A stretch of DNA of 52,527 nucleotides from DASTSN01 sp035760665 (GTDB taxonomy: Bacteria > Bacteroidota > Bacteroidia > Chitinophagales > Chitinophagaceae). The DNA is taken from positions 1-52,527 of the forward strand of contig DASTSN010000079.1 of NCBI GenBank assembly GCA_035760665.1, in the 5' to 3' direction. A model generated the notes under the pieces. That model did no database searches, was not told the DNA's origin, and saw nothing but the letters and a program-made list of their open reading frames with translations. Shown piece after piece: positions 24,958 to 33,749 of this stretch. Every line of letters begins with the position of its first letter. The first letter of the stretch is position 1. A program made the translations under genes and the position numbers.

Positions 24958-25860
24958 TTACACCGTATAGGTAACTCCTTCCAGTGCCAGGTCCGTATTG
25001 GAAAAAACCTCCCTGGTTTCTTTCTCAAATTCATCTAACGTTTCGTATTTGCTGCTAAAATGGCCGATCAGTAATTTTTTTACGTTGGCTTTTTGCGCAA
25101 TCAGGCCCGCCTGGCGGGTAGTTGCATGAAAACGGCTTTCCGCTCTTTCGCGCAGGTTATCAAGGTAAGTCGTTTCGTGGTAAACAAGATCGGCTTTGTG
25201 AATATGCGGGAGCAGCGATTCATCATATTTTGTATCGGCACAGTAGGCATAGGTTTTTCCGGGCTGCCCGGGAAGGGTGACCAGCTCATTTTTTATAATC
25301 CTCCCGTCCTTTTGCACATAATCCTCTCCCTCTTTCAGCCGTTCGTAAAAGGAAGCAGGTATTTCAAATTGCCTCGCTTTGTCGGGATCCACTTTCCGCG
25401 GCTTCTTTTTTTCGGCAAATAAAAATCCATAGCATTCGATGCGATGTGATGTAGGAAAACATTTTACCGTGAATTTCTCATCATCAAGCAGGATACCAGC
25501 CTTATCAATGCAGCGGAAATACAAATTAAAAGGTAGGCTGGTTTTGGCTACGGACAGTTGTAACTCCATAATTTGTTGTAAGGGCGCCGGTGCAAAAATG
25601 GTGAGATCCTGGGTGTGATTTAACAGACCAAAACTGTTGATCAGTCCAATAAGTCCAAAATAATGATCGCCATGAAGGTGCGAGATAAAAATATGGGAAA
25701 TCTTGCTGCGGCGGATTTTATAACGAATCATCTGGGTTTGTGTTCCTTCTCCGCAATCAACCAGGAAACTGTGCCCATCCATCATCACCACCTGGCTGGT
25801 GGGATGCCTGTCGAATGCAGGAACGGCAGAGTTATTACCAAGGATTGTAACGGCGAACAT
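24958..25860 (-). CDS. rnz: Ribonuclease Z
   Basis: A 300-residue metallo-beta-lactamase-fold nuclease. The N-terminus VTILGNNSAVPAFDRHPTSQ, the zinc-binding HLHGDH at residues 61-66, and the later YCADTKYDE, HETTYLD and IGHFSSKY motifs match RNase Z, which cuts tRNA precursors on the 3' side to allow CCA addition. This fits with tRNA-Asp in the same window, which lacks an encoded CCA. A TACCTTTA-like box (minus strand, opposite 25895-25902) lies about 35 bases before the start. The convergent neighbour dapA ends 71 bases away. Confidence 0.93.
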   Translation of the reverse strand: MFAVTILGNNSAVPAFDRHPTSQVVMMDGHSFLVDCGEGTQTQMIRYKIRRSKISHIFISHLHGDHYFGLIGLINSFGLLNHTQDLTIFAPAPLQQIMELQLSVAKTSLPFNLYFRCIDKAGILLDDEKFTVKCFPTSHRIECYGFLFAEKKKPRKVDPDKARQFEIPASFYERLKEGEDYVQKDGRIIKNELVTLPGQPGKTYAYCADTKYDESLLPHIHKADLVYHETTYLDNLRERAESRFHATTRQAGLIAQKANVKKLLIGHFSSKYETLDEFEKETREVFSNTDLALEGVTYTV

Positions 25861-25933
25861 GATTTCTGCTTTTACTAAAATTATTTCAGCGGAATAAAGG
25901 TAATAGGACTTTTTTTAATAGCAGAAGGCTGCA

Positions 25934-26821
25934 TCAGCCGGCGAACTTTTTCAAAATAGCTTCAATGCTCATTCGATAACTGCTGCCAAATAAATTCAAA
26001 TGAATTAACAACGGGTATAAATTACAGATTTCCCATTGCTCACGGTAATGATAAGGGAAGGGAAAATGGTAATGATAGGATTCGTAAAACAGCGGATCAA
26101 AACCACCGAATAAAGTAGTCATAGCAAGATCCATACTACGATGCCCGAAATAAACGGCGGGGTCAATCAACACGGGATTGCCGGTTTTATCACATAAAAA
26201 ATTACCGCTCCACAAGTCGCCATGCAATAAGGCGGGTGGTTCTTCTTCAAACAGGGTATCTAATTTTTTATAGAGTAAACCGAAAGATTTGATCATACCG
26301 GTCGTTACCAGGCCGTTTTGCAAAGCCAGCGTCAGTTGTGGCTGCAGGCGACGCTGAACAAAAAAAGACAGCCATGTGTCAGTGCGTTGGTTATCCTGCG
26401 GTAAGGCACCCATGAAGTTATTGGAGGTAAATCCAAAACCTGACTGGGTGATATGGTGTAGTGCCGCCAGCTGCCGGCCAAAACTTTTCCAAAATTCAGG
26501 GGATCGTTCGCCGCTTTCAATCCACTCCAGCAGCAGCCATTGCTGCCCGTTCACTTCTTCACAGGCAATGATTTCAGGAGTACGAATGATTTGCTGCTGT
26601 GATAAAAATTCAAGTCCCTCTTTTTCTTTTTGTAATAATAAAGACGACTGATGCCGGGTGTTGACCTTCAGGAAAAACTGCAACCGGCCATTAACTGTTG
26701 CCTGGTACGTATCATTGATCGATCCTCCGCCCAAGGGTTGCATGCTCACCAAATCAACAGCTATGCCGCTATGAAGTCTTAATATTTCACTGATAGCAAC
26801 TGAGATTTGCTGGGAAACCAT
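25934..26821 (-). CDS. Fructosamine kinase-family protein
   Basis: A 295-residue protein of the aminoglycoside phosphotransferase-like kinase fold. The N-terminal LGGGSINDTYQ loop, the lysine-containing FFLKVN strand, WLLLEWIESG hinge, and the catalytic HGDLWSGN with His200 and Asp202 followed by VLIDPAVYFGHRSMDLAM match bacterial homologues of fructosamine-3-kinase, which phosphorylate sugars attached to amines and so help to remove glycation. It is cytoplasmic. It lies between rnz and a STAS gene on the same strand with gaps of 73 and 60 bases. Whether it acts on glycated proteins or on small molecules is unknown. Confidence 0.88.
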   Translation of the reverse strand: MVSQQISVAISEILRLHSGIAVDLVSMQPLGGGSINDTYQATVNGRLQFFLKVNTRHQSSLLLQKEKEGLEFLSQQQIIRTPEIIACEEVNGQQWLLLEWIESGERSPEFWKSFGRQLAALHHITQSGFGFTSNNFMGALPQDNQRTDTWLSFFVQRRLQPQLTLALQNGLVTTGMIKSFGLLYKKLDTLFEEEPPALLHGDLWSGNFLCDKTGNPVLIDPAVYFGHRSMDLAMTTLFGGFDPLFYESYHYHFPFPYHYREQWEICNLYPLLIHLNLFGSSYRMSIEAILKKFAG

Positions 26822-26881
26822 AACCGGGGGAATAAAATAACAATTGTAATGAAATCTGTTTTGATTACCGGTATAGCAGCC

Positions 26882-27271
26882 TTAATCCCGGGTTTCCTCG
26901 TCCCCGCCGAGCAGTTCCCTCTCTATTTCCTCCATTTGCACAATATCCCAGGCTTCACTTTCGGTAGGTGTTACATTCATTAATTCCAGCAGGCCGGATT
27001 GGTCGAGGCTTTGCTCCACGGGTTTTTGAAGATCACAGCAAACAAAAGAGGCATTATTTTCATAAAACTGCTGTTGAATGTTTACTAAAGCCTCTGCCGC
27101 AGCGTCATCAACTTTTTGAATGTCTTTTAATATAAGTACCACGTTTTTAACGTCATTTTGGAGGAAAGGCAGCAAACTATCTGCTAGTTCACCTGTCATA
27201 GTAGCAGAAAGATCGGGGCCGGGCAGCGTGATGGCATGAAATTTCTCTTTGGTATCGATTTTGACCTTCAT
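26882..27271 (-). CDS. STAS-domain protein lacking the phosphorylatable serine
   Basis: A 129-residue protein with the strand-helix pattern of STAS domains (anti-sigma factor antagonist type). The segment that normally contains the phosphorylated Ser (DSSG in SpoIIAA) reads KVDDAAAEAL here, so the classical switch residue appears absent. The C-terminus is an acidic tail rich in Glu. The frame stays open to 27313, but ATG at 27271 follows a good promoter at 27322-27350 and gives a normal STAS N-terminus (MKVKID). Its partner is unknown; no kinase or sigma gene lies nearby. Similar small STAS genes are found near rnz in Bacteroidota, as far as I recall. Confidence 0.65.
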   Translation of the reverse strand: MKVKIDTKEKFHAITLPGPDLSATMTGELADSLLPFLQNDVKNVVLILKDIQKVDDAAAEALVNIQQQFYENNASFVCCDLQKPVEQSLDQSGLLELMNVTPTESEAWDIVQMEEIERELLGGDEETRD

Positions 27272-27321
27272 AGAAACTAAGATTATCAACAGAGCGTTTA
27301 TAATAAGAGCCAAACAGGAAC

Positions 27322-27350
27322 CAAAAATATTTGTTATTATTGTATTACAA
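27322..27350 (-). promoter_or_regulatory. Promoter for the STAS gene (Bacteroidota type)
   Basis: On the minus strand TTG (opposite 27348-27350) is followed after 18 bases by TATTTTTG (opposite 27322-27329), a full TAnnTTTG match. The transcript would begin near 27315, about 44 bases before the ATG at 27271. Confidence 0.55.
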
Positions 27351-27364
27351 GCAATTATTGAAAA

Positions 27365-29890
27365 ATGGATAATAATTTTTCAGCACAGGTTAAGGAAATC
27401 ATTTCGTTCAGCAGGGAAGAAGCTTTACGGTTGGGAAATGATTTTATCGGAACCGAACACCTCTTACTCGGCCTGATCCGGGAGGGTGATAATACAGCGA
27501 TCCGGATTCTTAAAAGTTTCAACGTAGATCTGTACGAGTTACGGAAAGAAATAGAATTGGCTGTTAAGGATAAAACCGGAAAAAATATCGCTAATATCAA
27601 CAGCCTGCCGTTAACCAAACAGGCAGAGAAAGTCATTCGTGTAACGGTACTGGAAGCAAAAGCATTAAAAAGTGCCACTGTGGAAACCGAACACCTGATG
27701 CTTTCTATTTTAAAAAACAAAGAAAACATTGCTACGCAAATCTTAAATCAGTTTGATGTGGACTACGATCTTTTCAGGCAGGAATTGGGTATAGTAAAAT
27801 CCAACGAGCCCAGGGCAGAATATACAGACGAAAACGATGACGATTTTGATGAGGAAAAAAAATATTCCCAGCAAAAAGGATCCCGGCAAGCCGGCACTAC
27901 CAAAAGTAAAACGCCGGTACTTGACAATTTTGGTCGTGACATCACCAAGCTGGCAGAGATGGGTGCCCTTGATCCAATTGTTGGGAGGGAGGCTGAAATA
28001 GAAAGAGTTTCACAAATACTTTCGCGCCGTAAGAAAAACAACCCCATTTTAATAGGTGAACCCGGTGTGGGTAAAACAGCTATCGTAGAAGGGTTAGCGC
28101 TTCGTATCGTGCAGCGAAAAGTATCCCGTGTGTTATTTGATAAGCGGGTTATTTCCCTAGACCTGGCTGCGCTGGTGGCCGGCACAAAATACCGGGGTCA
28201 GTTTGAAGAACGGATGAAAGCAATCATGAACGAACTGGAAAAAAACAGGGATGTTATTCTCTTTATCGATGAATTGCATACGATTGTTGGTGCAGGAGGA
28301 GCCAGCGGATCGCTGGATGCCAGTAACATATTTAAGCCGGCATTGGCAAGAGGTGAACTGCAATGTATTGGTGCGTCTACACTGGATGAATACCGTATGT
28401 ACATTGAGAAAGACGGAGCACTGGATCGCCGTTTTCAAAAAGTAATGGTTGATCCTCCATCGGTTGATGATACCATCCAGATTTTAAACAATATTAAACC
28501 TAAATACGAAGAGTATCATAATGTGACCTATGATAATGAGGCAATCGATGCTTGTGTAAAACTGAGTGACCGGTATGTAACCGACCGCCTTCTCCCAGAT
28601 AAAGCCATAGACGTTATGGATGAAGTGGGTGCACGGGTACACCTGAAAAATATCAACGTACCACAGAATATTGTTGACCTGGAGAAGAAGATTGAAGAAG
28701 TGAAGAACGAAAAGAATAAAGTTGTAAAAAGCCAGAAATTCGAAGAAGCCGCCTCACTTCGCGATACAGAGAAAAAGTTGCAGGAAGAACTGGAAAAAGC
28801 AAAAGCAGAATGGGAGGAAGAAACAAAACACAAACGCTATCCCATTGGTGAGGAAGATATTGCCGAAGTTGTAAGTATGATGACCGGCATACCCGTAAAA
28901 CGGATGGTGCAGGCAGAAACCGAAAAACTTCGCAAAATGGCTGAAGATATGAAGGGAATGGTAGTAGGGCAGGACGAAGCTATTCAAAAAGTTGTCAAGG
29001 CCATTCAGCGTAACAGGGTAGGACTGAAGGATCCTAAAAAACCAATTGGTACTTTTATTTTCCTGGGCCCTACGGGTGTTGGTAAAACGGAGCTGGCGAG
29101 AGCTTTGGCCCGGTATATGTTCGATTCGGAGGATGCGCTGATCCGCATTGATATGAGTGAGTACATGGAGAAATTTACAGTAAGTCGTTTAATAGGGGCC
29201 CCTCCCGGGTATGTAGGTTACGAGGAAGGAGGGCAATTGACCGAAAGAGTTCGCCGTAAACCATACAGTGTCATTCTGCTGGATGAAATTGAAAAAGCCC
29301 ATCCGGATATATACAATATTTTGTTGCAGGTGCTTGATGATGGTCAGCTGACAGACGGTTTGGGCCGAAAAGTGGACTTCAAAAACACACTGATTATCAT
29401 GACTTCTAATATCGGTGTCCGTCAGCTGAAGGATTTTGGTGCCGGCGTGGGATTCACTACCAGTGCCAGGCTTGAAACGGAAGATGAGGCAAATAAAGCT
29501 GTCATTGAAAAAGCACTTAAGCGTACCTTCTCACCTGAGTTTTTGAACAGGATTGACGATGTGGTGATCTTTAACAGCCTGACGAAAGAAAATATCTTTG
29601 AAATCATTGATATTTTAATGAAAGGCGTCATGAAGCGATTGAGCAACCTCGGTTTTAGTCTTGAACTGACTGATGATGCCAAATCCTTCCTTGCAGACAA
29701 GGGCTACGACCAGCAGTTTGGTGCCCGCCCGTTGCACAGGGCTATACAAAAATACCTGGAAGATCCGCTGGCAGAAGAAATTCTGAACATGCATGTAAAG
29801 GCAGGTGATTTCCTGGAAGCAGATCTTGATAAAGAGAACAACAAGCTTAAATTTAGTTTTAAAAAAATAGAGGAAAAGTCCAACGCGTAA
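27365..29890 (+). CDS. clpC: ATP-dependent Clp protease ATP-binding subunit ClpC
   Basis: An 841-residue class I AAA+ unfoldase. Two Clp N repeats occupy about residues 1-145, the first ATPase module has GEPGVGKT at 231-238, a UVR-like coiled coil (rich in Lys and Glu, about 435-480) forms the middle domain, and the second ATPase module has GPTGVGKT at 568-575. A VGF tripeptide in the GAGVGFTTSA segment matches the loop that docks on ClpP. It unfolds substrates for ClpP in the cytoplasm. The divergent STAS gene starts 93 bases upstream. A terminator follows, although cmk begins only 71 bases downstream. Confidence 0.95.
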   Translation: MDNNFSAQVKEIISFSREEALRLGNDFIGTEHLLLGLIREGDNTAIRILKSFNVDLYELRKEIELAVKDKTGKNIANINSLPLTKQAEKVIRVTVLEAKALKSATVETEHLMLSILKNKENIATQILNQFDVDYDLFRQELGIVKSNEPRAEYTDENDDDFDEEKKYSQQKGSRQAGTTKSKTPVLDNFGRDITKLAEMGALDPIVGREAEIERVSQILSRRKKNNPILIGEPGVGKTAIVEGLALRIVQRKVSRVLFDKRVISLDLAALVAGTKYRGQFEERMKAIMNELEKNRDVILFIDELHTIVGAGGASGSLDASNIFKPALARGELQCIGASTLDEYRMYIEKDGALDRRFQKVMVDPPSVDDTIQILNNIKPKYEEYHNVTYDNEAIDACVKLSDRYVTDRLLPDKAIDVMDEVGARVHLKNINVPQNIVDLEKKIEEVKNEKNKVVKSQKFEEAASLRDTEKKLQEELEKAKAEWEEETKHKRYPIGEEDIAEVVSMMTGIPVKRMVQAETEKLRKMAEDMKGMVVGQDEAIQKVVKAIQRNRVGLKDPKKPIGTFIFLGPTGVGKTELARALARYMFDSEDALIRIDMSEYMEKFTVSRLIGAPPGYVGYEEGGQLTERVRRKPYSVILLDEIEKAHPDIYNILLQVLDDGQLTDGLGRKVDFKNTLIIMTSNIGVRQLKDFGAGVGFTTSARLETEDEANKAVIEKALKRTFSPEFLNRIDDVVIFNSLTKENIFEIIDILMKGVMKRLSNLGFSLELTDDAKSFLADKGYDQQFGARPLHRAIQKYLEDPLAEEILNMHVKAGDFLEADLDKENNKLKFSFKKIEEKSNA

Positions 29891-29912
29891 TTCTTTCAGA
29901 ATAAATATGTGC

Positions 29913-29945
29913 AGGAGTGCCTGAAGCAGGCGCTCCTTTTTTATT
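29913..29945 (+). terminator. Intrinsic terminator between clpC and cmk
   Basis: AGGAGTGCCT (29913-29922) pairs with AGGCGCTCCT (29928-29937), one G-T pair, loop GAAGC, followed by TTTTTTATTTTT. The cmk start lies just 17 bases beyond. Confidence 0.85.
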
Positions 29946-29961
29946 TTTGCAGCAACTTCTC

Positions 29962-30645
29962 ATGGCAAAAAAGATTATTATAACAATCGATGGCTGGTCC
30001 AGTTGCGGGAAAAGCACACTGGCAAGGCAACTGGCAAAGGAGTTAGGATATGTATATATTGATAGCGGCGCCATGTACAGGGCTATCACGTTATATTTTC
30101 TCCGTAACCATGTTGACTGGACAAATACCGCCGAAGTTACCCAGGCATTGAAAGAAATCAATCTTGCGTTTATATACAACGATGCCAGTCAGAAAAGTGA
30201 GATTTACCTCAATAATGAAAATGTAGAATACCTGATCCGCGACCTGGTGATTGCAGAAAAGGTGAGTGATATTGCAGCCATTAAAGCGGTACGGGATTTT
30301 GCCGTGTCACAACAACAAAAGATGGGGGAAAAAAAGGGTATTATCATGGATGGAAGAGATATCGGAACTGTAGTTTTTCCCAAAGCAGAATTAAAAATCT
30401 TTATGACGGCGGATAATGCCGTAAGGGTTGAGCGAAGGTTTCGGGAATTGTTTGACAAAAATCCTAATATTACGATCGAGGAAGTCAAAAACAACCTGGA
30501 AATGCGTGACTATATTGATTCTCACAGGGATGTGAGCCCCTTAAAAAAGGCAAAAGATGCCCTTGTACTCGATAATACCAATCTGTCGGAAGAAGAGCAG
30601 CTTAAGCTGGCACTTCATTGGGTAAAAGAAATAATTCGCAAGTAA
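29962..30645 (+). CDS. cmk: Cytidylate kinase
   Basis: A 227-residue kinase that converts CMP and dCMP to the diphosphates. The P-loop is IDGWSSCGKSTLARQLA near residues 8-24, followed by IDSGAMYRAITLYF and the NMP-binding DGRDIGTVVFPKAELKIF and the LID-like RRFRELF region. Start at ATG 29962 is chosen because it places the P-loop at the usual distance from the N-terminus; the frame is open further upstream into the clpC terminator. It follows clpC in the same direction but beyond a strong hairpin, so it probably depends on read-through or on its own unrecognised promoter. Confidence 0.94.
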   Translation: MAKKIIITIDGWSSCGKSTLARQLAKELGYVYIDSGAMYRAITLYFLRNHVDWTNTAEVTQALKEINLAFIYNDASQKSEIYLNNENVEYLIRDLVIAEKVSDIAAIKAVRDFAVSQQQKMGEKKGIIMDGRDIGTVVFPKAELKIFMTADNAVRVERRFRELFDKNPNITIEEVKNNLEMRDYIDSHRDVSPLKKAKDALVLDNTNLSEEEQLKLALHWVKEIIRK

Positions 30646-30731
30646 GAATCGCTTTTGTCTGCAACTTTAATATATGTAGAAAAATAAAGTCAGGCTCCTA
30701 CTCATTTTTTATTTTTATCAAAACAAAAGCT

Positions 30732-31739
30732 TTGAAAAGCTGGACATACCGACTCTTACAGCCCTTTATTGTACTGCATGTAATTATTATTACCGGCATT
30801 GTCGGCTTTATGGTAATTGAAAAGTACAGCTTTGTCGAAGCCCTTTACATGACAACCATATCGGTAACCACAGCGGGTTTCCAGGAAGTGCGCCCATTAA
30901 GCGAAGCCGGCAGGTTGTTTACAATGTTTTTACTTATCACCAGTTGGATATCGTTTGCCTTTGTTATTACCCGTATAACCGAGTTTGTAATTAGCGGGGA
31001 AATCAATAAATATTTTAAAACACGTCGTATGTTCAATGCGATTAATCAATTATCCGGTCATGTCATAGTTTGTGGTTATGGACGAAATGGTCACCAGGCC
31101 TGTCATACCTTAACCATGCACAATGTACCTTTTGTTGTTATTGAAAAAAATATTCATCATTTTGAACATGAATTACAGCATAATAATGGGTTGCTATTTT
31201 TAACTGGCGATGGCACCGATGACGAATTGCTGAAAAGAGCCGGGATTGACAGGGCTAAGGCCTTAATCACCACTTTGCCGTTAGATGCAGACAATGTGTT
31301 TATTGTTTTATCCGCCCGTTCGTTGAACCAGTCGATCCAGATCATCAGCCGGGCTTCTGATGCAGCCTCCATTCCAAAAATGAAAAAAGCCGGCGCAGAT
31401 AATGTTATTATGCCCGACAGGATTGGCGGTGCGCATATGGCTACGCTGGTGTCTAAACCCGATGTGATTGAGTTTATTGACTACCTGAGCGGAGAGGAAG
31501 GTGAATCCATCAATATGGAATCTGTGAGTTACGACGATTTGCCGGAAGCTATTAAGGACAAGACACTACAAGACATAATGGCCTGGAAAAAAACCGGTGT
31601 GAATTGTATTGGCATAAAAAACTCCGAAGGAAAATTTGTGATTAATCCTCCGGAGGGAACCATTATTTCAAAAGGCATGAAAGTAATTGTGCTGGGAACA
31701 AAGCAGCAAATCCAATGGATGAAAGGCAATCTTGCGTGA
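30732..31739 (+). CDS. Two-helix potassium channel with cytoplasmic RCK/TrkA domain
   Basis: From the TTG at 30732 the protein has 335 residues: a membrane helix (about 10-28), pore helix and filter (38-53), a second membrane helix (about 62-85), an RCK/TrkA-N domain with the nucleotide loop IVCGYGRNGH starting near 112, and a TrkA-C-like end with ENGxKVIVLG-type sequence. The filter reads TTAGFQEVRP where K+ channels have TTVGYGD-type sequence. No ATG lies in the N-terminal region before residue 27; the frame is open back to TTG 30618 inside cmk, and TTG 30732 gives a compact MKSW start with no overlap. It probably moves K+ or other cations in response to nucleotide or ion binding. Confidence 0.78.
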   Translation: MKSWTYRLLQPFIVLHVIIITGIVGFMVIEKYSFVEALYMTTISVTTAGFQEVRPLSEAGRLFTMFLLITSWISFAFVITRITEFVISGEINKYFKTRRMFNAINQLSGHVIVCGYGRNGHQACHTLTMHNVPFVVIEKNIHHFEHELQHNNGLLFLTGDGTDDELLKRAGIDRAKALITTLPLDADNVFIVLSARSLNQSIQIISRASDAASIPKMKKAGADNVIMPDRIGGAHMATLVSKPDVIEFIDYLSGEEGESINMESVSYDDLPEAIKDKTLQDIMAWKKTGVNCIGIKNSEGKFVINPPEGTIISKGMKVIVLGTKQQIQWMKGNLA

Positions 31740-31741
31740 TC

Positions 31742-32467
31742 TTATTTCTTTTTAACATCCAGTAACTCTACCTCAAAGATCAGCACCGATCCACCAGGTA
31801 TCGGGCCATTGTCCTGCGTGCCATAAGCTAACTGGTAAGGGATAAATAGCTTGTATTTTGAGCCAACAGGCATTAATTGTAAAGCTTCTGTCCATCCTTT
31901 GATTACCTGGTTGAGCTGAAAAGTTACCGGTTCGCCCCGTGAATAGGAGTCGTCAAAAACGGTTCCGTCCAGCAGGCTGCCCTTATAATGGCACACTACG
32001 GAGTCTTCTGCAGCAGGCTTGGGACCAGTGCCTTGTTTCAATACTTCATATTCCAACCCGGATGCTGTTGTTATTACCCCGGATCTTTTTTTATTTTCCT
32101 GTAAAAATTTTTCGCCTGCTTCGATGCTGGGTTTAACTTTTTGCTCCTGCACTTTATTTATATAAGTCATTACAGCGGTATTACACTGGTAATCATCCAG
32201 CAGGGTTTTCCGCTGCTGCATCACATCATCAATAGCTTTAGCTACCATGGCGGGATTGATTTGTGTGATGCCTTGCTGTTGCAAAAACTTGGCTTCACTT
32301 ACACCAATACCGTAACTGGCCGAATCGATCATATTTTTTAATACAGGCTTGGATACCGCAGGTTTAGTGGTTTTTTTTACGGGTGGTTTAACCGCTGTTT
32401 TCTGTTGAGCGGATATAGAAAAACCGGTCAGTACACCGGCGAAGAAGAAGAGCACTATTTTTTTCAT
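31742..32467 (-). CDS. FKBP-type peptidyl-prolyl cis-trans isomerase, exported
   Basis: A 241-residue protein with a signal peptide (about 1-20, ending in SAQ), a Lys-, Pro- and Val-rich linker, an N-terminal helical FKBP dimerisation domain (about 45-130) and a C-terminal FKBP fold (about 135-238) with VVCHYKGSLLDGTVFDDSYS, VIKGWTEALQLMPVG and FIPYQLAYG. These are the usual active-site residues including the conserved Tyr, Asp, Val-Ile and Trp. It should assist protein folding in the periplasm, like FkpA or Mip. The gene converges on the K+ channel gene with only 2 bases between the two stops. A TATTTTTG box (32485-32492) lies 18 bases before the start. Confidence 0.92.
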   Translation of the reverse strand: MKKIVLFFFAGVLTGFSISAQQKTAVKPPVKKTTKPAVSKPVLKNMIDSASYGIGVSEAKFLQQQGITQINPAMVAKAIDDVMQQRKTLLDDYQCNTAVMTYINKVQEQKVKPSIEAGEKFLQENKKRSGVITTASGLEYEVLKQGTGPKPAAEDSVVCHYKGSLLDGTVFDDSYSRGEPVTFQLNQVIKGWTEALQLMPVGSKYKLFIPYQLAYGTQDNGPIPGGSVLIFEVELLDVKKK

Positions 32468-32484
32468 TGTATGATTTTAGCCTG

Positions 32485-32492
32485 CAAAAATA
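32485..32492 (-). promoter_or_regulatory. Putative -7 box for the FKBP gene
   Basis: TATTTTTG on the minus strand fits TAnnTTTG and would start a very short leader before the ATG at 32467. A matching -33 TTG at normal spacing is not clear. Confidence 0.4.
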
Positions 32493-32544
32493 AGGATGAA
32501 GGGTGTATCCCCCTTTTTGCAAATGGTTAATTTCGCTGCATTTT

Positions 32545-33732
32545 ATGATCCGGTCATCTTTATCGCTATACCGCCATGCCTACGCAGGCCTTTCCCGATC
32601 TATCTGGTGGCTGTCGCTTGTGATGTTTGTAAACAGAAGTGGAACGATGGTAGTTCCTTTTCTGACGGTGTACCTTACTGTTAAGTTGCACTTTTCCATT
32701 GCAGAAGCTGGATTAATCATGGCTTTTTTTGGCGGCGGCTCCGTATTGGGTGCTTTGCTGGGCGGTCGGTTATCTGACCGCATCGGTTTTCATGCCGTAC
32801 AATACTGGAGTTTACTCCTGAACGGGATGCTCTTTATTGTGCTCGGTCAGATGAAAACATTTGAACAAATAGCCGCGTGTATTTTTATTCTGAGCACCGT
32901 TGGCGAATCGTTCCGGCCTGCTAACGGTGCGGCCATTGCGGCTTACAGCGATGAATCTAACCGCACAAGATCTTATTCACTCAACCGCCTTGCTGTGAAC
33001 CTGGGATTTTCCATTGGTCCGGCTGTTGGAGGTATACTTTCCTCATTCAGTTATCAATGGTTATTCTGGGTGGATGGATTTACCTGTATGCTGGCTGCCG
33101 TTATTTTGCGTACTTGTTTGCCACCATTGGTTGTAACAAAAAAAGCACAGGAGGAAAGAAAAATAAAACTCAGTGATTCTGTTTACCGGGATCATGCTTA
33201 CCTGCGGTTCATGTTTTTTGTTTTTCTCGTGGCGTTTTGCTTTTTGCATCTATTCAGCCTGGTACCTGTATATTACAAAGAGCAGGTACACATGCCAGAA
33301 TCAATGATTGGTCTTGTGTTAGGCATGAATGGGTTGATCATAGCACTGACAGAAATGGTATTGGTGTACAAGTTGGAAGGCAAACGATCTTCGTCGCACT
33401 ACATTGCTGCAGGAGCAGGAGTAATCGGTGTATCGTACCTGGTGCTGACAATGAATGCAACCATTGGTGTTGCCATTTTGGCAATGATAATGGTAACAGT
33501 TGGTGAAATGCTGATGTTTCCATTTGTAAACAGCTATTGGGTATCAAAAAGCAAGGAACACAACCGCGGTCAGTATGCAGCGGTGTACACAATTACTTTT
33601 TCTTTTGCACAAATAGCTGCTCCTACAGTCGGCTCACAGGTAATCAGGTATATGGGTTTTCATAGCTTGTGGTATATTTTGTGCGGGATTTGCCTGATTG
33701 CGTCAATTTGTTTTTATACATCAAAAACGTAA
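32545..33732 (+). CDS. Major facilitator superfamily transporter
   Basis: A 395-residue polytopic protein with about 12 hydrophobic segments. The loop between helices 2 and 3 carries the MFS motif A-like sequence GGRLSDRIGFHAVQYW, and the central hydrophilic loop (about 205-225, rich in Lys and Glu) divides two six-helix halves. It resembles drug-efflux-type MFS proteins but the substrate cannot be read. The frame stays open to 32503; ATG at 32545 gives a natural MIRSSLSLYRHAY start before the first helix. The convergent neighbour stops 17 bases downstream, with no terminator seen between. Confidence 0.85.
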   Translation: MIRSSLSLYRHAYAGLSRSIWWLSLVMFVNRSGTMVVPFLTVYLTVKLHFSIAEAGLIMAFFGGGSVLGALLGGRLSDRIGFHAVQYWSLLLNGMLFIVLGQMKTFEQIAACIFILSTVGESFRPANGAAIAAYSDESNRTRSYSLNRLAVNLGFSIGPAVGGILSSFSYQWLFWVDGFTCMLAAVILRTCLPPLVVTKKAQEERKIKLSDSVYRDHAYLRFMFFVFLVAFCFLHLFSLVPVYYKEQVHMPESMIGLVLGMNGLIIALTEMVLVYKLEGKRSSSHYIAAGAGVIGVSYLVLTMNATIGVAILAMIMVTVGEMLMFPFVNSYWVSKSKEHNRGQYAAVYTITFSFAQIAAPTVGSQVIRYMGFHSLWYILCGICLIASICFYTSKT

Positions 33733-33749
33733 CAGCAAAACCAAAATGT

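Noticed and set aside
30618..30731. N-terminal extension of the K+ channel from TTG 30618
   Set aside because: It overlaps the end of cmk and adds a segment with no family match; a start at TTG 30732 just before the first membrane helix is more natural.
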